Part shown: one piece after another, positions 1 through 16,208 of the stretch | Layout: each line of letters begins with the position of its first letter | How positions within the stretch are numbered: position 1 is the stretch's first letter | NCBI RefSeq assembly: GCF_009905375.1 | Contig: NC_133653.1 | Location: 81,232,911 to 81,296,910, forward strand | DNA: 64,000 nucleotides | From: Apium graveolens | Lineage: Eukaryota > Streptophyta > Magnoliopsida > Apiales > Apiaceae | Reading direction: 5' to 3' | The notes under the pieces: model-generated | The model's input: the letters and a program-made list of their open reading frames with translations, nothing else | What the model was told of the DNA's origin: nothing | The model's database searches: none | Position numbers and translations under genes: made by a program

Positions 1-474
1 AACACAACAAATCACAAGGTCAACTAATTAAAATATATATTTATTTTTACTAAAATTGGGAAACGACATAAAACTAATTAGATTAAAGAAAGTAATACTA
101 CCTTCAATGAGATGTGGATAATAGATTTTTCAAAATGAAATTAATCACGCAAATATCACTTTCAAAAATACAACTCTAGGCTAGTGTGTGGGATTATAAT
201 ACGTTTTGGTGGAATAATGAGTAAAACAAATGAAATTTAATCTTAATATATATATATATATTAATCTCTCTCTATATATATCAAATTAAGGAGTACAAAA
301 ATATTTATTTATTAGTATAATGCTCTTTCTATATTTATAAACGAGGACAACTTCTTTAAAAAGCTTCCTAAAATAAAGTAAATATATTAGGTGATGAACT
401 ACTAAATAGAGAAATATTTAAAATTAAATAAATTCAATAATGAAACACACATCACCAAAATTTTAACTAGCAAA
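1..474. repeat. Germin-upstream repeat, copy 1
   Basis: An AT-rich segment present three times in the first 7 kb (also 4954-5414 and 6453-6898). The shared part starts AAGGTCAACTAATTAAAATA and ends around ACACACATCACCAAAATTT. By eye the copies are over 90% identical, and they differ in the length of an internal TA run. Copies 1 and 3 also share a short left flank (AACA.AACAAAT), which copy 2 lacks because a transposon end abuts it. No coding potential or terminal repeats were seen. It may be duplicated intergenic DNA of a germin gene cluster. Confidence 0.8.
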
Positions 475-4953
<4,479 letters not shown>

Positions 4954-5414
4954 AAGGTCAACTAATTAAAATATAGACATTTAGTTTTATTAAAATTGGG
5001 AAACAACATAAAACTAATTAGATTAAAGAAAGTAATACTACCTTCAATGAGATGTGGAAAATAGATTTTTCAAAATGGAATTAATCACACAAAGATCACT
5101 TTCCAAAATACAAATTTAGGCTAGTGTGTGGGATTATTATGTGTTTTGGTGGAGTGATGAGTAAAACAAATGAAATTTAATCTTAATATATATATATATA
5201 TATATATCAATCTCTCTCAATATATATCAAATGAGGGAGTACAAAAATATTTATTTATTATTATAATAATTTTTCTATATTTGTAAATGAGGACAACTTC
5301 TTTAAAAAGCTTCCTAAAATAAAGTAAATATATTAGGTGGTGAACTACTAAATAGAGAAATATTTAAAATTAAATAAATTCAATAATGAAACACACATCA
5401 CCAAAATTTCAACT
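4954..5414. repeat. Germin-upstream repeat, copy 2
   Basis: Second copy of the ~450 bp repeat, starting exactly at AAGGTCAAC beside the CACTA-like right end. Its TA run is longer than in copy 1. It lacks the AACA.AACAAAT left flank of the other two copies, so its left edge was set by the transposon. Confidence 0.8.
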
Positions 5415-6452
5415 AATAATCATAATTTTCAAAATTTTATAATTAGTTATGTATTCAATTTTCAAAAGATTAATTATTAACAAAAATCTAAAATTTTACA
5501 TAATGCCTTTTATTCAAAATAATTAAAGTATGTACCACAATTTTTTAAAAATTATATAATTCGTTCTTTATTCAATTTTTTAAATGAAAATTCATAACTT
5601 CATTTTAGCTTCTTAAAAATTCATCCAAAAATCATTATAGTGTTTAACCTTAAATTAGTTACCCAATTAAAATTAATTTCAACATAATCCAACATCTCTA
5701 TTAATTTATTAATATACTCAAAATATGTTCATTATACACAGTTTCAAATAAAATAGTTCATAATTAACTATAATCTTTCCATCAACTAATTTTTTTATAT
5801 ATTATTATATTTTTATTTGTATTTAATAGTCTAATTTCCAAAATTATTGTTCTCTTCCACTTCTTAAAAAAATATTTCAAAATAATATTTTTACTCATTT
5901 TAATATTATTTATTCTCTCTCTTACAACACAAGTGGTGGCTAGAAGGGCGGTTCGAACCGGCCGAACTCGCCCCGACTTGCCAACCAAACCGTGTAAATT
6001 CAATCCTTCGAGGGGCGGCTTAAACTCGGCACGACTTGGAAATAGTAATGAGCCGAGTACGGGTTGAATATTTGTTAACTGCAGACCGGCAAGGCACGAC
6101 TCACATCATCGGCATGACACGACAACTCGCAGACCCACCTGCACGCCAGCCCGTGTAAATCGATCGCCAACCCGCGTGAACCGTTACGAGCTTCACCTGT
6201 GCAGCACATGTAAGTCTGTAACAAGAATAAGAAGAATTTTTGTAAATAAATAGTGGATTAATATTATAACTAAAATAGTTGCAACTTGCACAAACAAATT
6301 CATAAACGAGCGAGCTGCTTGATAATTAACGATAATTATAAATTGTTGGGTATTACAATTTTAACCCATTAACCGAAAATACAATAAATCATATATTTCC
6401 ACTTACCAAAATAAAAACTTAGCATCCATATTAATCATGAAAAAAAATCATC
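5415..6452. other. AT-rich spacer with a GC-rich island
   Basis: No gene is supported here. From 5415 to about 5930 the sequence is plain AT-rich. From about 5935 to 6225 the composition changes sharply to GC-rich, with repeated short words of the CCGGC, CACGACT and AACCCG kind. Base content returns to AT-rich by about 6240. Such word-rich islands occur in subterminal parts of hAT-type transposons, but no matching ends were found. Confidence 0.45.
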
Positions 6453-6898
6453 AACATAACAAATGGCAAGGTCAACTAATTAAAATATATACATTTAGTT
6501 TTACTAAAATTGGGAAACGACATAAAACTAATTAGATTAAGAAAGTAATGCTACCTTCAATAAGTTGTGGATAATAGATATTTCATAATAGAATTAATCA
6601 GGCAAAGATCACTTTCCAAAATACAACTTTAGGCTAGTGTGTGGGATTATTATGTGTTTTGGTGGAGTAATGAGTAATATATATATATATATATATTAAT
6701 CTCTCTCTATATCAAATTAGGGAGTACAAAAATATTTATTTATTATTATAATAATTTTTCTATATTTGTAAACGAGGACAACTTCTTTAAAAAACTTCCT
6801 AAAATAAAGTAAATATATTAGGTGATGAACTACTAAATAGAGAAATATTTAAAATTAAATAAATTCAATAATGAAACACACATCACCAAAATTTCAAT
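6453..6898. repeat. Germin-upstream repeat, copy 3
   Basis: Third copy of the repeat, ending about 770 bp before the germin-like start codon. It keeps the AACATAACAAAT left flank also seen at the window start. It lacks a short stretch (GTAAAACAAATGAAATTTAA) found in copies 1 and 2 just before the TA run. Confidence 0.8.
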
Positions 6899-7581
6899 TA
6901 ATATAAATACTCAAGCTCCTCAAGGGTAAGAAAAAAATGTTATAAATAGTTCATAGAAAATAATAATTCAGATTTTATTGAATTTAAAAGAATTAAAATA
7001 TTAAATGTAATAAAAATAAGAATAAACAAAGCACTTATACTTTGAGTATTAAAAAAAAAATTATGTAGTCTGAAATATTTAACCATTAACATTAATGAAA
7101 TAATAACTTTGGGTTAAAGTGATGTAATAGGAACTAGGAATTATCTGTGCATTTGAAAGATTCAAATTCAGCCGTTGAAACACTTAAAAATGGATGTGCG
7201 GATTCAATTTGGTCTCATTACTAATTCGTGGAGAAAGACAGAGGGTATATATATCAAACGGCAATCATACAGCTGCTAGTTCATGCATGCACGCGTCTGT
7301 GAACTACGTCAAATGAAATATATATGCAATTAAATTAAGTAAACAATGGTATTAGTTTTGTACAAATCCGTCCTCCCACCAAGGTTAGTTGACTAGATTA
7401 TTGTCCATGCCAGTGTGTGTTATCGTTAATTTGAATATGAACTTTTTACAGTACTATTTGATCTGTCTAAATCATGTTAATTCCCACTCGGCGTTAGATA
7501 CGCATGCAAGGGGAGTACGACTGTTTCATGAAATCCAAACTTAGGACGGCAGTCGTGGTGGAAATAGGACATATCACTCAG

Positions 7582-7588
7582 TATATAA
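7582..7588 (+). promoter_or_regulatory. TATA box of the germin-like gene
   Basis: TATATAA lies 79 bp before the ATG at 7667, which would put transcription start near 7613 and give a short leader. A TTGACT word (W-box core, the kind bound by WRKY factors) lies at 7389-7394. Regulation by WRKY factors is inference only. Confidence 0.6.
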
Positions 7589-7666
7589 GGAAACACCTGT
7601 GTGGCCATTTAGGCATATACTTTTAATCATAACCCATCTCTCTGTTTACACAAAATTTGAAAGGAA

Positions 7667-8459
7667 ATGGTAAATATGATTGTCTTGGTTGGCCTATTAG
7701 CTCTTTCTTTCTGCATTGCCATGGCAGCTGACCATAGTCCACTTCAAGATTTTTGCGTGGCTCAATCAAACAGCCAAGGTATAAAATATTTACAAGTACA
7801 GTTTTATTGTTTATGTCAATGGTACCTCCATCCAAATATATTGAATTTATAGTTTTAAGCGGCTTCTAGTACCCAGTATACCTATGATATATATGGATAA
7901 TATGCAGTGCTTATATTTTGCAGTGCTTCTTAATGGATTAGCATGCAAGAATCCAAGCATGGTCCAAGCCAGTGACTTTTCCTTTAGCGGACTTCATATA
8001 TCAGGTAACACAAGCAATGCAGTTGGCTCTAGGGTAACTCCTGTGGCCACAACCCAAATTCCAGGACTAAATACACTAGGCATCTCCCTTGTCCGCATTG
8101 ACTATGCACCATGGGGCATCAATCCTCCTCACACACATCCTCGTGCCACAGAGATCTTAACCGTCATGGAAGGAAGCCTTGAAGTTGGTTTCGTCACCTC
8201 AAATCCCGATAATCGATTAATTTCAAAAATACTACACAAGGGTGATGTGTTTGTCTTCCCTATTGGTCTCATTCACTACCAGCGAAACATAGGAAAGGGC
8301 AATGCCATGGCTATTGCAGGTCTTAGCAGCCAAAATCCAGGAGTCATTAGCATTGCAAACGCTGTTTTTGGTTCAAAACCAGCTATATCAAGTGATATAC
8401 TTGTCAAAGCATTCCTTGTGGACAAGAGGGTTGTCTCCGGTATGCAGTCCAAGTTCTAA
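7667..8459 (+). CDS. Germin-like protein, subfamily 1 type, two exons
   Basis: Exon 1 is 7667-7778 and exon 2 is 7924-8459, joined across a 145 bp GT-AG intron (7779-7923) that splits a Val codon, giving 215 residues. Residues 1-20 form a signal peptide (hydrophobic core, AMA before ADHSPLQDF). Cys30 and Cys45 are the usual disulfide pair. NTS at 66-68 is a potential N-glycosylation site. The cupin core has germin box 1, [10 protein letters not shown], with metal ligands His107, His109 and Glu114, and box 2, [14 protein letters not shown], with His155. Germins are secreted manganese proteins of the cell wall. Family members act as oxalate oxidase or superoxide dismutase, and the activity of this one cannot be read from sequence. 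Length and all ligands are normal. A second acceptor-like AG lies at 7906-7907, but only the chosen one keeps the family sequence. It is the only intact gene seen here. Confidence 0.93.
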
Positions 8460-8813
8460 GATATATTATTGATTACATTTGACGCCATTCTATTTTCTTA
8501 TTCTTTTTAGTAGTTTGAGAGAAATGCTGCAACTGTTCTAGCACCGACGACACTAGTGCTCTAACTTTGTATTTCGTTCTTTGCAATTATTACATATGTT
8601 CTTGCTGCTCTAATATAAATTTTGTAATATATTTGTCACCCTTATGTCCACGCAATGCAATCATCAGCGAAAAATTGCACACTCTTACTACTATCACAAA
8701 GATCTAGAGAGTTGAACATGGAATGTAACCACTTAATCTCAGAAAGGATAAATTCTGTCGAGTAGATATTTAGATTATGTTAGACCAAGAAGAAAAAGTA
8801 AGTTCCATTTTAG
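8460..8813 (+). other. 3' UTR and downstream flank of the germin-like gene
   Basis: AT-rich 3' flank with no further coding. The part from 8512 (AGTTTGAGAGAAATGCTGCA) to about 8685 is repeated, diverged, at 60578-60795. The last eight bases, 8806-8813 (CATTTTAG), are the left target duplication of the hAT element. Confidence 0.7.
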
Positions 8814-8825
8814 TAGACCTGGCAA

Positions 8826-9130
8826 TTCGGATAACCGGTTCGGTTTCAGATGGGATCAATTTTCGGATCGGATTAACTTCAGTTATGATATATTGGAGTC
8901 TAATTCAGTTCGGATCGGATTTTATTTGGTTCAGATCTACTTTCGGTTTTGAATAACTAGGATGAGTTTCGGTTTGGATCAGATTGATTTCGGCTCGGAT
9001 CATATTCAGATTGAAATCGGTTACAAATCGGATTAAAATCAGATAAAATTCGGTTCAGATTTTTTCGGATTTTTATATTTCGGTTCAGGTTTTTTTCGGA
9101 TTATAAAATTTGGTTCGTATCGGTTTGGAC
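8826..9130. repeat. hAT left subterminal repeats
   Basis: About 300 bp of degenerate repeats of TTCGGATCGGAT, CGGTTCGG and CGGATTAAAATC words. The same words fill 17107-17426 at the other end. Arrays of short motifs beside hAT ends are transposase-binding regions in characterised hAT elements. The binding role here is inferred. Confidence 0.7.
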
Positions 9131-10205
9131 CTTGACAAATGAGTACATTTGAAATTATTCATTCAATAACTTTTCAATAAATGAATTATGTTGATGATAG
9201 ACAAATTAATTTCTTTTTTAACACAAAATGCATTTTCTATATATTCAGATAAATTTTTTATTTAATTTCTTATATTTATATTTTTTTAAGGAGTCAAGTA
9301 GTTAACTAGACGAAAACGAACAGGATTTCATAAAACTGATGAACAATTATCAAAAATGGCTAGTAAGACCGATATTTATCATTATTAAAAAATTTATATG
9401 AGAGAAAACCGCACATCAGCTTTATAAAAATAAACTAAAATAATTAACTTTAACAATATTGCACAAACAAAACAAACCAACTTTCAAGTAGAGATAAGTA
9501 AAAAGAACCATTTATTATTTAGCAAAAAAAAACCATTTATTCGTGTTATTAAAGTAATAGTTTACATAAAAAACTAGTGTCAACACTCATGATATAGTTT
9601 TTAAGTATAGTTTAATATTTTCAACACTTGAATAATATATATTTTATTTTAACTTTCTTATTTGAATATTATACATACCATTTTAGTTTTAGTATTTGAA
9701 TTTAAATTTGAATTTTGAGTATAATTGTGAGAAATGTATTTTATAAACTGTATAAAACAAATATTTAAATCATGTCATGAATTGTTTTTTACAATAGACC
9801 GAATATTATCAATCTATTGAACTATTCTTGCAAAAATGAATAAAGTTCAAAGCTGCAACGTTTCAAAATTTTGTCGATATATTCTTGAAAAATCAAGCAC
9901 AATTTATATTGGAGTTAGTAAGGTGTCCAAAAAATAATAAGCGCATCTAAATTGGTAATTTCTTGAAATATTTCGAGAACAACACACTAAAATACCCCAT
10001 ACATATATTAGGTATAAGTTTTTTTAAAAAAGAGAAAAATATATGAAAAAAATTCAAATTTTGGCCGAAATGTGTTGTAAAAAAGCGAAATCAGACTTAA
10101 TCAGCGGAGTTAGTCAATGTCCTTGGATTAATCAAGTAATGAGAAATTAATCAAAATGACTAATCGGTTCACTAATCGTAACTAATTTAATATTATATAT
10201 ATATA
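9131..10205. other. AT-rich hAT interior, no gene seen
   Basis: Very AT-rich sequence with poly-A and poly-T runs and no coding stretch or recognisable repeat. Confidence 0.5.
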
Positions 10206-10608
10206 GGAAAGTTTTATGGAGACCTCTTATTCATCGGAGACCTTGGAGCCCACATATGTTCTGCAACCAAAATACTATAAAATATATTATTTTGTGAAGT
10301 ATGTTTTACTAGTATCACTAATTCATTAAAATTATTGAAGATCATTTAAGTTTAATAAGTAGAATGTGTATGTTCTGCAAACTGAATAAATGTTCTGCAA
10401 ACTTAACATGTTTTGCACAATAAAATATTTTTATGATGTTTTACATGCAGTACATATATGATATTCAAGATTTTGAATAAAATAAGGAACTTTGTAGAGC
10501 ATAATTCGTAAAATAATATGTTTTGCAATGTTTTTATGCAATATTTAACTTGCAGAACATAAGTGGTCTCCAAGGTCTCCACAAAAAAGTGATCTCCATA
10601 TAACTTAA

Positions 10609-10610
<2 letters not shown>
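10206..10610. mobile_element. Foldback MITE inside the hAT element
   Basis: The two ends are long inverted repeats of each other. The left arm holds TATGGAGACC, GGAGACCTTGGAGCCCAC and TATGTTCTGCAA. The right arm holds their reverse complements, TTGCAGAACATAAGTGG, TCCAAGGTCTCC and GATCTCCATATA. The arms are roughly 60 bp or more, with TA repeats on both sides. It has no coding capacity, so it is a miniature inverted-repeat element moved in trans. Related half-elements lie at 17515 and 17866. Confidence 0.7.
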
Positions 10611-10646
<36 letters not shown>

Positions 10647-10927
10647 TCCCCCATCCTATTTTATATGACATTTTTTTTCTTTTTTGGATGTCTTTAAAAA
10701 ATGAATCTTCCATTTATAGTATTATTTTAAGATTATCACAATCATTCATTCATATAGAACAAGGCCTTATAAGTTATAATATATAACTGATGGATTAATA
10801 ATTAATATATATAAAATAATTATTTATTATTTTGAATATTTATTATTTATATATATTTATATAATTTAATTTAAAATATATAACAATTTTAAACTAAATA
10901 AAATTTTTAAGATCCTGTCTATAAATT

Positions 10928-11110
10928 GAGATCGATTTGAGATTAAAACTTAAGCAAATTCATTATTTACCAATTTAAATAGTAATTAGTATACGATAAT
11001 AAAAAATATTAATTTATTTTTTCAATTTTAGTAAAACACACTATATGACTTGATTTTCGCTTAATCAGTTCGCTATTCAGGATAACAGTGTTTTATATTT
11101 ACTTGGTATT
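10928..11110 (+). repeat. Direct repeat pair, left copy (right copy 11341-11520)
   Basis: A stretch starting GAGATCGATTTGAGATTAAAA and containing TTTTCGCTTAATCAGTTCG recurs at 11341-11520 with scattered changes. About 230 bp of unrelated sequence separates the copies, which look like a local duplication within the hAT interior. Confidence 0.7.
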
Positions 11111-11520
11111 CCCCCTTACACGGATGCTTCTCAAACATCAGGCACAACTTTACGAACTATTATATTGGCTGTCATTATTATCTTTGTTTATTTTGTAGAC
11201 AAAAAAAAAGTTACAGTGCAAGGAAAGACTCAACATACCAGAGAATGACCAGTATCTTTACACGCTCGCGAGAAACACGTCACGTTAAGACTGTTCTAAA
11301 GATTAAATGGTCACCATATTCTCCAAATCCTCCATACTTGAGATCAATTTGAGATTAAAAATTATGAAAATTTATTATTTACCAATATAAATAGTAATTA
11401 CGTATATGATAATAATAAATATTAGTTTATTTTTCCAATTTTAGTAAAATACGATATTTGACTTATTTTCGCTTAATCAGTTCGTTACCCACAGTATTAC
11501 AGTATATTATATTTCCTATT

Positions 11521-12054
11521 TTTTTAATACCATCTTTCATTTTTCTCTCAAAATCAACTTAATATATTTTATTACATAATATTAGAATGATAAAGATCAT
11601 ACAATAAATATGAAAAAATAGCGAAATATTAATTTAGAATGCTGATACGAAGCGCGGCTTAGTTAACTAGTTGACCTAAATTGATAAGTTAGATATCAAA
11701 ATTTATATTTACTTTAATATTTTTTTAAATTTTAAAAACATATATTATTTTTGCATAGTGCCTTTACTATAATAAATTATCTGAAAATATCGGGTAATTA
11801 AAATATTTAAATTAATTAAGAAATTATCTGAAAATAATGGGTAATTAAAAATTAAAAATTAAAAAATGTTAATAAATTGAAATTTTAACAAAAATTCTCA
11901 TTTTATTTTGAAGGGGCAGAAAAATATCATGATCGTGTCGGGTATGTCTCTTTACTCATTAATCGCTCATGTTTTTATCCCACTCTCCCCGTCCCAAACT
12001 CCATCTCCCAGACTCCCACCCACGTTTTCTCGCACCCTTGGAGTTGGAGTATCC
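11521..12054. other. AT-rich region upstream of the hAT transposase promoter
   Basis: AT-rich with no gene. From about 11970 to 12040 it becomes pyrimidine-rich (CCCACTCTCCCCGTCCC), as is common just upstream of a plant core promoter. Confidence 0.4.
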
Positions 12055-12062
12055 TATTTAAG
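12055..12062 (+). promoter_or_regulatory. Probable TATA box of the hAT transposase gene
   Basis: TATTTAAG sits about 50 bp before a plausible leader exon that ends CGAAG at 12114. A leader intron is likely from GTACG (12115) to TTTACAG (12348), followed by ATG at 12374. Both splice signals fit the plant consensus, and a leader intron is common in plant hAT genes. Confidence 0.5.
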
Positions 12063-12373
12063 TATGGTTTCACAATCAAAGAATTTTCCTCACATTTCTT
12101 CATCGTATACGAAGGTACGAAATAAATAATTCGAATTTTGATGATAAACCCTAGTTTTGTTTTGGGGTTTTTAAAATTTTTGGGTTTTCTCTTTAGCGCT
12201 CTACTAGTCTACATCTACTACAAGTCTACAAGTAAATAGTAATGATATGATATATTTTAATTATTTTTGTAATAATATGATTTTTTTAATACATTTGTGT
12301 ATAATATAATGTTGATAGTAATTTTTTGTTGTTTTTATTGATTTACAGGCTTGTCGATTGTGGCATTTAAGTT

Positions 12374-14403
12374 ATGGTAGAACTTTCGGATACAGAAGTT
12401 GATAGGAGCGAAGGTCAAACAGATGGTGATAGTATTGCATCTATGACTTCTACTCATCTACAACCCTTAGAAAAATCTGATGGGAGACGAAGCAATTGTT
12501 GGACTGTGTTTGGGATTATAGATGGAACTGATCTTCCTCTAACCTCAAGGAGGGCACGATGCACTTACTATAAGAAAGCAACTTATCTTGCTAAATCTGT
12601 TAATGGTACCTCTAACATGAATAAACATATGAAAATATGTAAACCATATATTCAGTATCTTAAGTCAACTGGAGCAATTCCACAATTTACTCAAACTCGC
12701 TATAGGGAATTGTTGTCTAAGGCAATTATCAGGCATGGATATCCTTTTTCATGGGTCAAGCACGAGGGAAATAGAGAAATTCATACCTATCTTAATCAAG
12801 AGGTTCAATCCATTACTAGGAACACAACCAAAGCTGATTGTGTAAAATTGCATAAGACTTTAAAAGCCCAGTTATTTAAGATTCTTCAAACTATTCCTGG
12901 TCGGATTTGCTTAACTTCTGATATGTGGACTTCATGTCAAACTGAAGGTTATTTGTTCTTGACTACACACTATATGGATGCTAAATGGAATTTAAATAGT
13001 AAGGTTCTTAAATTCCTTCATATTGAGTTTCCACACACTGGCTATGCTATGTATAATAGTGTGTCTACATTAATTCGAGATTGGGGCATTGAACATAAAA
13101 ATTTTTCAATCACACTAGATAATGCTTCAAGTAATGATAAAATGCAAGATTACTTGAGAGACTCTCTTAATCGCCAAGAGTTATTGTTATGTAATGGTGA
13201 GTTTTTTCATATTCGTTGTGCTGCTCATGTACTAAACCTCATTGTTAAGGAAGGGCTCAAGATTATTGATCATAGTGTGGAAAAGGTTAGGAAAAGTGTC
13301 AAGTATGTGAAGTGGTCAGAAATCAGAAAACAATCATTTGAGACAGCGGTAAAACATGTTAGGATTACCGAGACTAATGGATTGTGGTTAGATGTTCCAA
13401 CTAGGTGGTACTCTTCTTATATGATGCTTGATAGGGCTCTCTTATATCGCAGTGAATTTGTGGAACTGAGTTATGCTGATAGTTCGTATAAAAATCTTCC
13501 AAATCCAGATGAATGGGAAAAAATTCAAAAAATTCGAGATGTTTTGGAACCATTTTATGATATAACCAAGTTGTTTTCTGGAAGTGATTATCCTACTGCT
13601 AATTTGTATTTTGAGAATGTATGGAGGATAGCTATGCATTTAAGGGAATTAGCGACTAGTGACGACATCGATTTGGGATATATCGGATTAAGCATGAAAG
13701 ATAAGTTTGAAAAATATTGGTTAAATTATGATGTTGATGATGTTCAAGAGTGCAACACATTATTTGCCTTTGCTTTGATACTTGATCCTCGATATAAGGT
13801 ACAATCCCTTAAGCTATGTTTTCAAAAACTATACTATGATCAAGGTGGTATAGTTGAGCTTGCTAATGTGATGTTAAAGCTGAAAAAACTCTTTGTTGAG
13901 TACATGTCAAAGGGGCATAACAACTCAACAGAAGCATCTTCTAGCACATCAAACCCAGAAACTTCCAAGAGGCCTAGATTTAATCTTGTTGTAAGTTTAT
14001 ATGTTATCTAAATTCAAGTTTTTTATTTTATTTTATTATGTAATTTCTTTTGATGATGTAGTTTAATTATTAAGTTGAATTTTATTTTCAGGATTTGGAT
14101 AACCAAGATTCATAGGATGTCGCCATAAGGTCAAAGTTGGATCTTTATTTGGAGGAGCCTAGAATGAATCGAGATAAAGAGTTAAACATTTTGGAGTTTT
14201 GGGGTAAAAACGAATTAAAATATGGCGAGCTTTCTTACATGGCGAGGGATATTTTATCTGTTCCGTTGACGACAGTTGCTTCCGAGTCTTCCTTTAGTAT
14301 TGGTGGAAGGATTTTGAATAAATGGCGAAGTTCTTACCTCCCCGAAAATGTACAGGTTCTTATTACTACTCGTAGTTGGCTACATGGTTACGAAGGTGCG
14401 TAG
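12374..14403 (+). pseudogene. hAT transposase, BED/RICESLEEPER type, one nonsense codon
   Basis: Exon 1 is 12374-13990 and exon 2 is 14092-14403 around a 101 bp GT-AG intron, for 642 codons. The N-terminus has a BED-like zinc finger (about residues 40-90), but the second cysteine of the C-x2-C pair is Tyr (RCTYYKK), so it may not hold zinc. The RNase H-like core follows, with LTSDMWTS (Asp183), LDNASSND (Asp249) and RCAAHVLNLIVKEGL. Next are LDVPTRWYSSYMML, a DUF4413-like segment (NPDEWEKIQKI) and ILDPRYK. Exon 2 holds the hAT dimerisation domain, with [20 protein letters not shown] and [12 protein letters not shown]. The only frame lesion is TAG at 14113-14115, early in exon 2. The family cuts and pastes hAT elements in the nucleus. 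This copy would lose its dimerisation domain unless the stop is read through. Confidence 0.88.
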
Positions 14404-15643
14404 AAATATTTATGCTAATCTTTTTAATACACTAGCTCTTTTATTAACAAATTATTTGTATTTGTATAGTGGAGGAAGCAGAATGCATTGGTACAGAAGT
14501 GCATTGGTCTTCAAAGGAATAAATTTAGTGGATTATCTACATTAAGGTCAATTAAAATGAATTTGTATAATTATATTTTAGCCTACTGGTTTACTATAGT
14601 TTATTTCACATTTATATTATTTTAACTATAGTTTTATCAACTTTTTTCTACAAGTATAAATGTTTTTTATTTTTATTTTCTTATAACAGATCATGGGTTT
14701 CTGCGCATTGCGGTGAAGGTTCATCGTAGATCGTATTTCCAGATTCGTCAAAATTACGTTCTTATGCCTAGCATTATTGTTGAGTTGTGTTAGATATTTG
14801 GTCATTATTATTCAGTAAAGAACAAATAGTTCTAAGATTTCTACTTGATTTATGGATTTTGATATTTTAATGGTCCCAATGGGCATTTTTATTTCTGGAT
14901 TTCAAATAGCCATTGCAGCAAATTAGGTCTGCATTACTGTATTTATGTCACTGAACATTTAGGTCATTTACAGTTTAAAATGGTACTTGTATGTTTAAAT
15001 TCTGATGAGATCTTTAAGACTCTGCACTGCAGTTCTGTAATATATAGTTATTAGGCTTCACTTGTGGTGTTCTTAAGTAACTTTTTAATTATAGCTTAAT
15101 ATTGCAATTGATCAGGCAAAAGTAAAAGTTAGGTTAAGTTTTTGCCTATAAATCAGTCTGCACTCTGAACTTTAGGTGGCATAGATATGCGCCTTCTGGA
15201 TTGTGTAAGCCCTCCTAACACCTTCAGGTTTTAGGAGCAGTAACCTAACGGATATTTTCCCAATTGTTTTAGCGTCTTCTTCAATTGTTTTAAGGCGATT
15301 TTTTCCCAAGTATTCTAATTTGTTAATTGCAAGAGCTCAGGAGGTACGCGTTGACAACACATTATGCTACATTCTGTTACTGAGCTATAAAAAATATGTA
15401 TTGATTACTACTTTGGCTGTGAATTAGGTTTTCAAATTCGCGGATACTTTCCGGGGATCTTTTAATAATTTTAAAGTTGGACATTGAGTGTGTCCATTTC
15501 ATTGTGACTACAGTGGCTATCAGGTTTGTTGATGTCACTAATCAATATTGCAGTGCAGTATAATGTCATACACGTGCAATTTAACTTTCAAAGAATAACA
15601 ATTTATGAGTGTTGCTCAAATATGGTCCATGATTAAAAGAAGT
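14404..15643. other. hAT interior between transposase and captured exons
   Basis: No open frame with recognisable similarity. It probably holds the transposase 3' UTR (to about 14700) and then intron-like, T-rich sequence, possibly captured with the endoglucanase exons. A GT-rich stretch near 14690-14770 (CATGGGTTTCTGCGCATTGC) was not recognised. Confidence 0.4.
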
Positions 15644-16196
15644 TGCAATATTAATGAACATGATGAACTGCTATGGGGAGCAACATGGTTACATAAAGCC
15701 ACTCAAAATGAAATTTACTTGAACTACGTTTTAAATAACGTATATCAAATGGGCAGGCCTTAGAACATTGGTGAATTCAGATGGGATTCAAAAGATGCTG
15801 AAATTAGTGTACTTCTTTCTGAGGTAGATTACTATTTTCTAATTAAATTTCATATATTTTTCCTTTTTTGCTTAACCAAATCTCACATACAATTCATGTT
15901 CTGAATGTTCCATACATTTACATTTCCTGTTTTCCAAAAAGATGGATGTGAAGCCATTTGTTTCATACGCAAATGAGTTTGTTTGCAGCATTATCCCTGG
16001 ATCATCAAATCCAAGTGTTAAATATACTCCAGGAGGACTAATATAGAAGCCAAAGATGAATAACCTTCAAATTACTTCATCCTTGTCTTTTCTTTTTGTT
16101 GTCTATGCAAAGAATTTGGGAATGACAAGTAGAGTGGTGCAATGTGAGCATGGTGCACTGACTCCATCGACACTTGTTAATCTTGCCAAAAGCCAG
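15644..16196 (+). pseudogene. Captured GH9 endoglucanase fragment, two exons
   Basis: Exon A (about 15644-15823) reads [14 protein letters not shown], then a tract ending DSKDAEISVLLSE before donor GAG|GTAGATT. Exon B (15942-16196) holds VSYANEFVCSIIPGSSN, VKYTPGGLI, ITSSLSFLFVVYAKNL and TPSTLVNLAKSQ. These match, in order, the central conserved blocks of plant glycosyl hydrolase family 9 endo-1,4-beta-glucanases (LLWGAAWLHKAT, YTPGGLL, TSxSFLL.YAK, AKKQVDYILG). These secreted or membrane enzymes cut beta-1,4-glucan in the wall. The intron is kept, so genomic DNA was captured. Lesions are TAG at 15761-15763 and TAG in exon B after GGLI. The N-terminal part and the catalytic C-terminus are missing, so no enzyme activity is possible. 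Confidence 0.8.
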
Positions 16197-16208
16197 GTAG
16201 GCACATAG

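Noticed and set aside
7623..7835. Minus-strand ORF over the germin first exon
   Set aside because: Overlaps a well supported exon and its intron; no homology seen.
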